From Chlorops oryzae (Eukaryota; Arthropoda; Insecta; Diptera; Chloropidae), in contig CM035808.1 in assembly GCA_020466095.1 (NCBI GenBank), forward strand, positions 31,136,959-31,200,958: DNA of 64,000 nucleotides, in the 5' to 3' direction. Every line of letters begins with the position of its first letter. The stretch's first letter is position 1. The notes beneath the pieces are model-generated. The model had not been told where the DNA came from. It worked only from the letters and a program-made list of their open reading frames with translations, and searched no databases. The translations under genes and the position numbers were made by a program. This document shows, one piece after another, positions 32,801 to 45,900 of this stretch.

Positions 32801-33917
32801 TTCTAGGCCTTCTTGATTTACGAGGTTTTCAAGTTTTCGAGGCACATACATACACGTTTAAGGGAAGTCGCCTTAAAATTTTTTTTTTCAAATTTCCTTC
32901 TTTCAAGAGCAATCGGCATAGTACATTTTATTTTTATTATTATTATTTCTTTTTTTGAATTATATAAAATCCCGAATACAAATTTGACGATTTTTCCAAA
33001 AACAAAAACATTACTTCCTACTTAATATTATTCTGTTTTTCCTTGGTTTTTTTCTTTTCTTTTTTCTTTTCACAAATTTCGGTTTTAGCATTTTCGTTTC
33101 ATGAAATTTATGTTTCAGCATTTTCAACTTTTGTGTGAGAATTATTTTTTTTTTTTTTTTTGTATAAATTGAATCGATAAGAAAAGGACTTTAACGCGTT
33201 GTTGTTCTTGTTTTTCCATTGAATTCACACTTTGCATTAATTTTTTTGAAGCGAAAATATCCAAAAATAAGCCGATTTCAAAGCAAAACCTAAAAATTAC
33301 ATTCATTATTTGCATTCCACACATTCCATCCAGATTGTAATGGACGCGCAGTACAGTTTCTAGAGCGCTATTTTTTCTTACAGAAAAAAATGGAAAAAAA
33401 AACATTAGATGAGCGCAGATTTTGTTCCTTCGGAGGTTGTTCTTTTTTTCATTTCTCCACTTCTTATCGTCGCCGTCTGTCTGCGTTGCCATAATTATTT
33501 CCTTTGACTGTTTTCTTCATACATAATTTAGACATAGTTATTACTCTGTAGTTTACATCGTTATTCCTTTCTGCAGCATACTACTATTACTTCTTGTGTT
33601 GTATTATATGTTGGGGGGGGATTGATTTTCCAGTTGTAGTAAAAATAGAGTTTTATATTCAATTTTCCGTTTTTCTTTGATTCCGATTTTAAGTGGCGAA
33701 ATCAAGTCCATACGATTTGAGAATGGGAAAGTGCATTCTTCGTTTTTTTTTTCTCGTTTTTTTTATATTTTTTGATTTGTTTTGAAAGGTAAGTTTTATG
33801 CTGTTGATTTTTGTATTGATTTTTTTTTCTTTTTTTTTTTTTTTTGGCTGGTGCTTTTTATTGAGTTCTTCTTTCTCCGTTCAAGGTTTTTTATTTTGTT
33901 TTTTGTTTTTTTGCGAT
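29889..33917 (-). other. Region 3' of Pdcd4, probable long 3' UTR and beyond
   Basis: Directly downstream of the Pdcd4 stop on the minus strand. On that strand it is A-rich, with many AATAAA candidates (TTTATT on plus). How far the transcript runs cannot be told. It includes a family copy at 31459-31821. No other coding sequence recognised. Confidence 0.4.
31459..31821. mobile_element. Copy of the CCCTATTCT / TTCCCCGGGAA family, 363 bp
   Basis: Starts GGCCCTATTCTAACAGACCG and ATTCCCGGGGAATATACATT; ends GGACTATTTTGAATCGGGCTG. The shared core TTAGTGCTCCCTTTATATTT CCTTCCCAG is present at about 31720. A second TTCCCCGGAATATTCAGAAT block at about 31660 suggests one copy inserted in another. Confidence 0.55.
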
Positions 33918-36900
33918 TTAGTCGCGAAGTGTGAGAGTTGCCGGCTTAATAAGACCACCGTCTCCTTCGGACACAAAACGTTTTCGTCCGCTAGAAAAGA
34001 GTAAAAGGAAAAAGTTATTATGTGATCGGTGGTCGGTCATAGGCGAAAGTCTTTAATATCTAGTATTAAATTAAAAGTTAAAAAAAAGAAGGAGGCTCAA
34101 AGCATCACTACCTCCATGGGTGAAGTTAACTTAATTTTTAGAACAGTATTCCCCGGATATAAGCACGAAAAATAGTGTGCTTATAGGCGGGGCTACTTAT
34201 GTGAAAATTTAAGACCAATGACACAAATTCGCGTACATATAATCGGGGAATACTGTAATGTAAACATTGATCGAGACCTCGCAGACCTGAGACAGGCTAA
34301 ACTAAATGTGAACCCATTTAAGGTCAGGACTTCAGATATGTTAATTTTATCGAAAGAAAACACCGCCAGAGCAAACTAAAATGCCAGCTCCATAATATCC
34401 ATCTAATAGGTCACTGAATGCGGACTTTGTCCTCAAGACGAATAAATATCATTCCATATAATGGGTGAATGTGTTGTCCCTATGTAGACTAAGAATTACA
34501 GTCTTCAATGAGCTGTACTTAAGCTTCATAAGGTTGGTCGAGGGCACGCTAGAACAAAGCAATAAATGGCCCAATAAGGTCTATGGTGGCCACAGTACCT
34601 TTATTTCTCTAGGAGGCGAAACCTATGAAAAAACAAAAAATATTCTGCAGGAGTGAAATCTGAATTTAGTCGACCACTCATAAAAAGAGCAGAACACAAA
34701 AAAATCACCCTTCTTAAAGTGGACCAAAAAGCTATAATTTTTCCTTATCTCCTAATACCCAGTTGGGGATTCCCAACAGCTGCCTAAATCAATTTTTTCG
34801 TAACAGCTAAATTTATTTAAACGACTTTAAATTTGATTCGGAAGGACCATAAAGTAAAACTTCATGGAAGGAAATAAATTATAGAGCTCCCATTTACACC
34901 TTGCTATCAAAACTTCTAAGGTTTTCTTGTACAATTTAGTTGCAAAAAAAAAAAAAAAAAAACAAAAAAAAAACGTCATGCTTTCAAAACTCAACCCTCG
35001 TTGATTGCAAAATTTTTCTCGGCAAAGGTTACGACGAAAAGTGAAAGTCGTTCTCGCTGAGTTGCAACTAAAAATCGACCTTTTAAATCACAAAAAAAAT
35101 AAATATATAAATAAATAAAATAAAATGTCAGCCTCTGAATTAGTGGGTTATTTGATTTTGAGGGTTATTTTCAGCTTTAACGATCTGACGGCATCAAACT
35201 GCACCAGAATTGCATGGCTACGTGACCTCCATCAGGTGTTTCGGCTCATCCACATTCAAGAACTCTTTCACTGACAAAACAAAAAAGCTCTTCTAGCAGT
35301 GTATTTCCTTCGAGTTCAACGAACGGAGTGTAGGTCAATGTTTTTCTTTGCCTAAAATCTCATCTTATGCAGTAAATTGGTATATGTGTACAATAAGGAG
35401 CTTAGGGCAAAGAAAAAATTTTTCTTGCATAATTTTAGGCGAATAAAGGCCCTTAAGCATGTGGCCATATGATACTGAGCTTTGTTGAGATAATTATAAT
35501 GCGAATTAAGAGAATTTCTATTGAAAATGAAGATTGCTTATAGTCTTCATCAATATACAGTGGTCGTCCAATATAACGAACACTCGCTTTTACGAATTCG
35601 TGATTTAACGAACAGCTTAAAATTTTGCATTGAAGGTTCTATATTACGAACGAAATGAAAATTTTGTTCGATATACGAATATTTTTTTTTTTTGCAGGCC
35701 AATTCCTTGTATTTATGACTATGTACCCAAGCAGCAAAATAGAGCGATTCGACCAGCAGCAAGTCGAATCGACCTATTTTGGTTGAAAATACCCTATTTC
35801 TGACCTATTTTCCGGCCTTAAATATGACCTAACTTAAAAGTCCGTTTCGAAGGTCCAAATTACCTCTATTCTACCTATTTCATGACTTCAAAGTCGCTTC
35901 GACTTCCAAGTCGATTTTTGGTCGAAAATAGGTAAAAAATTCCCTATTGAGTGACTTAAAATTGACTTAACTTTGAATTCCAAATTAGGTAATTTTTCAA
36001 GGCAAACAGACCAATTTTTTGACTAAAATTCGACTTTAAAGTCCGTTTGACTTATAGGGCGAAATAGGGTCAAAAGTTGACTTATTTTGTTGCATGCTTC
36101 GACTTCAAAGTCGAGCGGACTTGATTTTTGGACTTCATAGTCGGTTTGACTTTAAAGTCGAAATAGGTCAAAATAGGTCGAGCTCCGCCATGTTTTTCGA
36201 ATGGCAAATTGAGAATTATTCTTCTGCATATGTTTTTTCTTTAAGAAAAACATTTTTTTTCAAGCAATATTTATTTAATTTCCATCAATGAGAAAGCCCC
36301 TTAAAAATGAAGAAGTAGAAGGAACACTTTCACGAAAAATCTCAGCGGGCATATGTTTTTGGGACTTATTAAGCGCAAAATAATTTTTAATGAAGTCCAT
36401 ATTTTATTTATTATTTATTTCTTAAGACACACGAAGAAGAAAATCTCTCGTTCATTTCTGCTTTCGAGTAATACGAATGACTGAGTAAGATATTATGTAT
36501 TTATATCTTTCTCTGTTACTCTCTCTCTCACTTTTTTCGTTTCCTTTTACGTTCTCTTTCGTTTTACTCATAAGTCCAATTAGGTCGAAAATTGGTCATT
36601 GCGACTTCTTTTCGACTAATATTAGGTAAACGGACTTCTTTTCGCCCTGACTTTGAAGTCGAAATGCCCTATTATGACCTATTATTACCGCCAATCGACT
36701 TCCAATCTATTCCCCACTTACGTCGACTCGACGTCGAATCGACGTAATTTCGACCTATTTAGGTTAGGTCAAGTAAATATTCTGACCTAATATAGGTAAG
36801 AATTTACCAATTTTCGACCTATTTTGCTACTTGGGTAGGCATGCTTGTGTATTCAATTTATGTATGTCGCCGTTATATTGCGTGAAAAAACAAGCATCGA

Positions 36901-39900
36901 CACGGCGTTTGTTGGCAAAGAACGCTCGGGGTAGACTCTGATTAAAGTGATGACGAGCAGGAGAGTGAACTAGACGAAAACATAAAGGATAATGGATTTA
37001 CTATTAAGCACGAATGTGCAGTAAATTATTTAGAAAATATTGTTGAATGGGCAATACAAAATAATGTCGAATGGTCAAAAGTCTTAATGTTAAGAGAGTT
37101 GCAGGAGCTGGCTGTTCAAAAAAAGTTGAAGTCAACTAAAAAACAGTCAGCAATAACCGATTTTTTAACTAAATCTGTGTAAACGGGTCCTTTTTTTTTA
37201 AATAAAAGCTTGTTATTGCCTGAAAATGGAAGATTTTGGTGCAAAATTTTACTGTCCAATATAACGAATTTTTCGAATTTACGAACAAGCCGTGCAACAT
37301 AAGATTCGTTATATTGGACGACCACTGTAGTTTAAACATTCTGAAGGATTAAACTTTCAAATGATAGTCTTTTGGAGAGTTCAAACCAGGTTTATTCATT
37401 TTATATGAAAATTTTTGAAAAATTCGAATATAGAAAATTGGTTTTAAAACCAACTGGCCTAAAGACAAAGGCCCGTTTGCTACTTATTCTGATTGAAGTT
37501 TTCATTCGAAAGAAAAGAAATGTGTATGAAGATATCGTGGCGAAAAATTTTAACTGGAACAGTAGCAAATGGGCCTGAAAGAATATGTTCGAAAATTTCA
37601 ACTTTCGAAGTTCCTAAACCGATTTTAAAGACGACTACGAACGAACGACGACACCCTATTTGGTGAAGCTTTAAACTTTTCAATTTAGATTTAAAAAGAA
37701 AATTGGGCAAAAATAAAGTTTTTTCAATTCCTTTGTTGCTGAGAGCATTTTCAGCGCCATTTTTAATATCGCAACCAGGTATTTTTTGCACCACAAAGTG
37801 TGCGGCTAAATATTTTGATAGGAAAATTTTTTATTAAAAACGCGGAGGGATTTCTTGTGTTAAAGCTCCTTTCAATTCACTGGAATTTTCCCATTTTCCG
37901 AGGTTGATAAAAATCTAAAAATACGCAATAACCACAAGAGCGATGATGATGACAGTCCACCTACACAAATATGTGGGTGGGCGGCTTGCTGTTCAAAGCT
38001 TTTTTGGGAATCATCCTTTGACCTTTTTCTTTCTTTTTTTTTTTGCATATTTAACATGGATACGAAGAAATATTTTTCTCATCTCCTTCTTTTGATTCAC
38101 AGGAACTTAAACTTTAATTTTAATTTAAATTGAAAAAAACATTGATTTAATTTAAAAAAAAAATCGATTTTGAAAATACATCTGCGCTGGGATTATTTTT
38201 TAGCTTATTTACTAAAATTGGCTCCGTATTGACAACTCTGGCCACGACAACAGGTTTCATAAGGTTGCTCTGATAAATTGTTACACAATTGCAACAACAA
38301 AGATGTTTGCGCACTTTTTTCCATAAGATGTATTCAAACGCTGTGTGCTTGTCAAAGAAAAAAAAAAGGTCAGCAGGTGAATGAACTCGCTAATTCGTGT
38401 GGCTTTGCATGCAACGACGGCCAACGACCAACAACAACAGCAACAACAACAACCCAAAACAGTCAGTCACTCAGTCAGTGAGGCGAATGGGTATTGTATG
38501 TATAGTCAGAAATTGTTTTCATGCGACTTGGCGCTAAAATTATGTGACAAGACGACGACGACGACGACGAAACGCAGCCGAACAACCGACCCACGGCTTT
38601 TCGAAAGCAGTTCACTCATTTTACGCTCACACGCAGCGCTGAAAATTATGACGCAAACAAGATTCCGTTTAGCGCCAATTGCACGATTACTGGATGAACA
38701 TGAAGCCCGAAGATTTGAAATCTCGGAGGTACTACAACCCCAACTCAGGGGAATTGGTTTGGAATTATGAACGTGCATTGATGCCGATGAGGCTTGTGCA
38801 CAATTCTATGGGCTTTTGTTCCATTTCACTATCATCGTCGTTACGATCGTCATATGGCAAAATTTCACAAAAGTTCCATTTAATGGTTTTCCAGAAAATC
38901 AGTGCTCTCAAGGGATATCGTTGGGCGTTAATGGGTTAACGGGAAACTATTCGAGAAGCAGGAATACTAGAGCATTCCCATAAAGTGTCCACTTGAGAGG
39001 GGTGTCCGCAAGCAGAGAATACACCGTAATTTTTTTGAAAATTTCTCAATGTCCTTGGATGATCATCTATTAAAGCTTTCGAGGTTTAAAGAAGGTTAAA
39101 AGAAGGCAAAGGCTTGTGTTCATCAAAATCAGATAAAACTTGAATACCGAATTTGGAACTCATAGCTCTGTTATTATTCTTACATATTAAACTAGACAAT
39201 TGCTCAAAAACTTCAGGAAACGATCTGAGATCTCATCAGTGTTGCCAGGTCGTTCTCCCTAAAATGCATTCTTTTTCTTGCATATCAAACTAAGGAATTG
39301 GTCAAAAACTCGACAAAAAGGTCTGGTCTCATCGTGAAACATACGAGCCAAAGAATCTCCAAATTGACTTGTTATTCTTGAATATCTTGAAGGCTAAGAT
39401 ATTGCGCTCGTCGGTCAATAAAAACAAAATAAAATAAATTTTTTTCTCTTCTCTGTTATGCAACGATTTTTGTTTATGTTTTCACGCACTTTGCGGTCTC
39501 CGATTTCGATTCAAAGTTAACTCAACTTGATAAAACATGAAACATGAAAACAAAACTAGCTAAAAACAACAACAAACACGTTACGAAACCATTTCCTACA
39601 AATAACTAATTCTGTCTACGTGCATTTTCGCAGGCATCGGTGTGTCCCAAAGCGTGCCAACAACTCAGCCGACGAGCCAAACTGGCGAACACAATAGAGA
39701 CCACGTAAATATTTACAATGAAAAGCATATCTATAAATATATATATATGTATTTATATATATAAATTTATAAATGCATACACTACTCATATGCACGAGGA
39801 AAGCTTCTTCCGAAACACTTGCGCCGATGCGAACGATGAGCGATGAACGCCGCCCGAACCCTCTGAATGTGCATCCATAAAAAGCTCAGCAAAAGTGCAA

Positions 39901-42900
39901 TAACCGAAATCTAGTTCAAGATCGTTCTTGCTGCAACATTTTGCACAGAGAAAATCGCAAATGTTTACGCATTTCTGCCTCTACCACCTTTGGTCAAAAT
40001 CCAACATGTTGCAAAGAGCGGCAGCAGGCAGCGGCGAGCGGCAGCAAAACCGAAAAGCTTCTTTACAATCGTGTGCATATGAGCAGTGTATGGGCAGAGC
40101 TTTTCATTTTGCTCGGATCTAGTTTCGTATACAAAACAGAATTTTTAATTTTTTCTTAAAGTTTCGTGCAATTCCGTATTTTACCTTGGGGTAGGCTAGG
40201 CTATTGCACTTTAGTTTAAGTTTATTTTTTGCTCTCTGCTTTCAAAATTTTCATTAGAGGTTAACATTTTTATTTTATTAAACTGAATATATTTATGTAT
40301 GCATGTGTGTGTTTGTGTGTGCACCAATATAAGCCAATTGGAATTTAAAAGGAAAATAAAATGCATTGCCTTGGTTTTTTATGATTCATTAAACTGAGTC
40401 GTGGCAGTCGTTGAAATTATTCATACCGAATAAAATTGCACAGTGAAAAATGCATGAAAATTCATTCGAAAAGGAACTTTTAATTTCCTATTACGATTTG
40501 CTATTAAGTGACAGTAAATAAATTCTATATATACATATAGATTTGCATGTGGAAGTCGTCGTCATCGAACGTGACAAAAGAGAAAACCTTTCAACACTCT
40601 CTGAATAATTTGCCAAAGCACGATAATTCGAAAGTGCTGCACGAAGGAATGGGGCTTTTTTCTTCATTTTTTTAAAGTAAAATTTCCTCAAAAGAATGAA
40701 TCGAAACAGTTGATGAAAGACTCATTTCCAATAAATATTTCTCCATTTTCATATAATCATCAAGTCTTCCAAAATACCTTTCTGAACAGAGTTCTATATA
40801 AAAAGCGGCGAGAATTGCGTGAAAACATTGCCCGAAGGTACTGAAGACGCAACGTGCAACCCTTAAATAATTTATCCCTCTATACGCATTGGCAATATAT
40901 TGTCGTGCAATCTTAGGAATAAATAAAATCTTTTAAATAACGATTTCGATCAACTTTAATCCTTTGATTGACAAAACTATTGTGTTTTCTTTAACCCTAG
41001 ATAGCTAACTATCCGTTGAAGCGACGGGCAGCAATAACTAATATCGCTGTTTAACCCTAGTGATAGGTTAGAAAAAACTTAAAAATTTAGACCAACGGAC
41101 CATTCAGTCTATATACGAGTATACTATGAACCAAGTGGTCGTCCCACAACCTAAGTTTGTATTTCCGCAAGGCTAGCTTTTTATCACAAATTTGAATTTT
41201 TACATCATCGATCGAGATAAAGCTTAAATACCTAATTTGAAACTCATAGGTATATTATTCTTCTTACAATAAGTATTAAACTAGACAATTGCTCAAAAAC
41301 TTCAGAAAAAGGTCTGATCTCATCAGAGCTGCTCTCTAAATTTCCCCAGGTTCGAAATTTTCCCCCTTAAAAGTACCAAATTCGTAGTGAACAAAAAAAT
41401 AATAATTTGGAGTGAACAGCAGTTTTGACAGATCCCCTATATCAAACACAATAAACACTGCACTTCATGTAACGTGTTTATACATAAGTACAAATTTGTA
41501 CCCCCTAAACCTAAAGCTAGAGCCAAAAAACCCTAGATCTAGAGGGAAACCCCCTAAACTGGCAACACTGGGTCTCATCTTTATGCATATACACTCCCGC
41601 TCAAAAGAATAGACGCACCCTTACATATGTAACAAAAAGCAATCTGTACACTTTTTCACGAGTCGATTTCAAAAATTAAATATGCAAATGTTTGGTGTTG
41701 TCAATGCTTTGAAAATTTATAAAAACCAACAATTCAAAACAATTTATTTAGGAACAAAAATTTCATATGTACAAAAGTACTTAAAAAATAGGTTACATTT
41801 TTTTGGTCAATGAAATAGACGCAAATTAAAAAAACTTATGTTAAGAAAATAAACCAAGATTTTTTTCATATGTGTTTAGTTTTAAGCAAGAAGCTAATGT
41901 ACTTAGTAATGAGTATTGCCACCATTTTTGTTGATGACCTCAAAAACTCGATCTTTTAGGGAGGAATACAAGGTATGAAGATAATCTAATGAAATTTCAC
42001 CCCATGCTGACTTGATTGCTGCAGTTAAGGACTCTTTGTTGTCATATTGTCTCCCTCCTTCATAAATCTTGCGCGACATCCAGCCCCAAACGTTTTCGAT
42101 TATATTCAAGTCAGGAGAATATGGGGACCAAGACATTAAATTCACACTTTGGCTGGACAAAAACGACTTAACGATCCTTGCATTGTGAATTGGGGCATTG
42201 TCCTGTTGAAAAATCCATGGCAGTGGTCCAAAAAGATCAGCGATCTTCGGTAAAATGGATTCTAGGAGCAACTTATAACGAAGGCCGTTCATAGTCTGAT
42301 CAACAATAATGAGGTCGACCGTGCCATAAAAGGAAATGGCTCCCCATACCATTACACCACCTTCGCGGCTGTGGTGTCGGCTCAACACCATTTCTTCCTT
42401 TCTCAAATCATGAAAATAATATTGAAAGCCGTCGGGACCATCAAAATTAAATCGTTTTTCGTCGCAAAAGACTACCGTGCGCCAATCATTAGTACGTGTC
42501 TCACTTTGACAAGTCCATGCCATGTAATTTTTGGCGAAGTCAAGGCGTTTCTGCTTTCGAACTGCATCTAACGGTGGTTTTTTCTTCATCTTAAGTCGTT
42601 TCAGATGTTTTGCACTAGAAATAGCACGTTTTACAGTTGAAAGGCTAGCTTTGACATCGGCTAGTTGTCTTATTTTCGCAGCTGATTTACGAGAATTCGA
42701 AGCAATCCTTACAATCTTGCGCTTTTCTCTGGCACTTAGAGCTTCCTTTCTTCCTTTGAATTTCTTACCATATGATTTCGGATCCTTTAAATAGCGGTCC
42801 ACTGTTCTAGAGCTGCGGTTTAGCTTCTCGCCAATTTTTCGATTGGATAAGCCTTCTGAATGGTAAAAATCAATTTTTTCTCGTTCCAAAGCAGAAAGAA

Positions 42901-45900
42901 TTTTAGCTCTACCCATTTTCAAGTATATTTAAGTTGGCAATTGAGTTGCTTTGTACTGAAATTCACTGAAGTTCGTAATGCGTCTATTCTAGTGGCCAGT
43001 CGAAATTACACGTTATTGTGTTGACATATCGAAAGCCATCGATAGTTTCGTTATGCTTTGGCTTAGCCAAACCAAAATTTCGATTCTTTTCTAGAAATGT
43101 ACTAATATCGATTAGAAACAATAATCGGATAATTATTAAACTTCTCTATTCAGTTATACCAAGCTTGAACACAAGAAATGCTAGTGCGTCTAACCAGTGA
43201 GCGGGAGTGTACGAGCCAATGACCTAAATTTATAACAAAAAAAAGGGGTTTTTCTTTACCCGTCGTTTCGACGTATGGTTAGCTTATATTGGCCACTCTA
43301 GCAGGTTAGCTATCTAGGGTTAAAGGCAATAGAAAAGCGATTTTTTTTTCAATTTATCATGACATCTGTTATTATTTTTTGACGTAAACAGAGTGGATAT
43401 TTCCTAAATATTGGTGGGTATTTTTTTTCATCAAAATTATATTTTGGTTTTCTCCGACTTTTAGAATTACTTTTCCTTTTCTTGTAGAACTATTACACTT
43501 TTATTCGAGCTTAACAAATTTTCGATAAAAAAAAATAAAAATATAAAAAAAAATAAAAAACAAGTAGTGACAAACATTGAGAAGAAGTGACGAAATATTA
43601 AATAAAGTAAACATGAAAAGAAAGTAATAAAGGAAAGCTATTTTAGTATTTAATAAAAATTGCGAGCAAAAAATGGCGAACGAAAAATCGGTACACGTCT
43701 AGCTATGAATAATGTATGAACAACTGTACAATTATCAGTATATAGTTGCGCGGCAGCACACACCTACCCCACACACACATCAGTATCGATTCACAATTAT
43801 TTCATTTTGATTTCACAAAAATGAAAAATGAAAAAAAAAAAAATAAAACTTAAAAACAAAGCAGAACGTTCAAATGAATTAGTGTTGAAAATTGTGACAC
43901 GTACATACACCACACCGCACCACCGCGACCCACCACCAAAATATGGAGGCACAATCGAAATCGCTAAGCGACGTCAGCGGCAGCGGCACCTGATAAACCG
44001 GCAAATTCTGTCCGAAAGCTTTTGACAAAACAAAAATAAGAGTAAAAATAAGAAAAAATAGAAATAAAAAAAAAAATCCATCACAATATTGCGCAGTTTA
44101 GTTTCGTAAATACTCTTTGTTGTTTTGTTCGAACGTTTTGAGTGTGGGCATGAAAACAACCAACTGTAAATAGGAATTCATTAGGCTAAATACGATGTAT
44201 TCTACTACTTAGGTGCAGATAAGTGGAAAGTGAAATTAATTGTTGGAGGTCGAAAGGTCTTAATCACGCCTCTTTTTCTCAAATCACTTGGCACTAACGA
44301 AAATACACTTATAGCATGTTTCCACATTGAATTAACATAGTGAATTAATCATATCTATAATTTCAAAATTATTTGCTTTTACGAGTAGGTATATAACAAG
44401 GCAATTTCATGAATACTGTCCCAACCGTGACACTTATTTTTTATGTTTTAGCTTATTTTAATGAAGAAAAAGGACGTGGTTTCAAAACATTTTCGTTTTT
44501 GAAAGGCTTTAAAAATAGTTAGGCACTAAAATTACCCAATTTTTCTCGGAATGACTGTCATGGATAGAACCGTTTCTGGTGGAATTGCCCTGACTTTCAG
44601 ACCCTAAATTTTTTCCACAATATTTACACTTATCGTAAAAAGGCATAACCGGTAACTATTCTAGAATCTTCGTTTAAATAAAACCACAAAATATATCAAA
44701 AAAAATGTGTCTTTTGTTTTATATATTGATCAACGTTTTAAATAAGAATTGAATTAAAAACAATTTCATTAAACGGAAAATTAATTCAATTTGCAACACA
44801 TTTGTTTTTTTCTTTTGTTTTTTGCAATGAAAAAAGCTTCTTGAAATCGCAAAAAAAAATATTTAAAATCAAACAGTCTGTAAAGCATCTGCATCAAATC
44901 TTATCAACATTATTATTTCTTTTTAGTCTCCTGAACCAATATTTTCAATAATAATCGTAATTATACGCTTCTAAATGTCCGAAATAACTCTAATTCATTT
45001 AGTTAATTCACTATGTGGAAACATGCTATTAAATATTTTAGATTTATAAATAAATAAATATATGTCGGTACCTATAATATATTTATTATTTATTTTGCAA
45101 CCGGCTTGCTTCTTCCAATATCAACCGGTTTTAATTTTGTTTACAAATGCAAAACTACTTTACTCTGCCCCATTGCCGCGCCATCATCTTGTTATGAAAT
45201 CGAGTTCGCTACATACATACATACATACACAAAAATAGCCTCGCTTGTGCAAGACCGGCGCCAAATTGATTCGAAGGAAAAATCGCAACCGAGTACAAAT
45301 AATATTGACAAAGACAAGAAAAAGGAATTGTGCAAAATGTCATAACAGGCATTAAGCGATTTGATAATTTGTTTATACACCAAGAAACGGTACGACTTTA
45401 TAGACGTTTCTCCATTTAAATGAAAAAAAAAAAAAAAAAAAAAATTAATTAATTTAAAAAAAAATGAAGAAAAAGGAACACAAAAAGAATCTGTGATTAG
45501 GATTTTACTGTGTATAAAAAACAAGTTCTATTTAATGTGTGTTAAAAGGGTTAACACAAATGCTGCTAATAAATGATTAAAGCCTTCAAACGTGTGGTAT
45601 CATTGTTTTATCTCAATTCCATTTTGTTCCATATTCTACCTAAAGGCAATGGCCTTTTAGTTCGAAATTTTTATTGCCTACTAATTATTGAGGTATTTAA
45701 TTATTGATCAGTCGTCGTCTCACCACCTGTTTTCTTTTCTCATCTTTGAAAGCTGCTTAATTTGTTTGCCAATGTAGGGAAAACAAAGAAAATTTACAGC
45801 TGCGTTCAATGCAATAGCAGTCCTACCCAATCGTGAGCACCGAAAAATTGGGAACGAGACTTTTCTGTTTTTTAAGTCTATTTTCAATATGTGAAATAAT

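Larger units (their letters stand above)
35558..37327. mobile_element. pogo-like (Tc1/mariner superfamily) element, split by a nested insertion
   Basis: Starts CAGTGGTCGTCCAATATAAC and ends with its inverse (GTTATATTGGACGACCACTG), flanked by TA at 35556-35557 and 37328-37329. Without the 1110-bp insert at 35726-36835 the element is about 660 bp. Near the right end it keeps the 3' end of a transposase-like frame (36946-37182). Internal copies of TATAACGAA/TTACGAA near both ends are subterminal repeats. Confidence 0.8.
40995..43319. mobile_element. piggyBac-type non-autonomous element carrying two nested insertions
   Basis: CCCTAGATAGCTAAC at 40995 is exactly inverted at 43305-43319, and TTAA flanks it at 40991-40994 and 43320-43323. 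TTAA targets and CCCTAGA-like ends are the piggyBac signature. A subterminal pair GTTGAAGCGACGGG / CCGTCGTTTCGAC lies inside. Without the Tc1 (1618 bp) and the hAT MITE (237 bp) only about 450 bp remain, and no piggyBac transposase is present. Confidence 0.78.

Noticed and set aside
38278..38939. Overlapping plus-strand frames with Gln and Thr runs
   Set aside because: Due to CAA/CGA triplet repeats; the following [18 protein letters not shown] piece looks protein-like but has no partner exon, so not called a gene.
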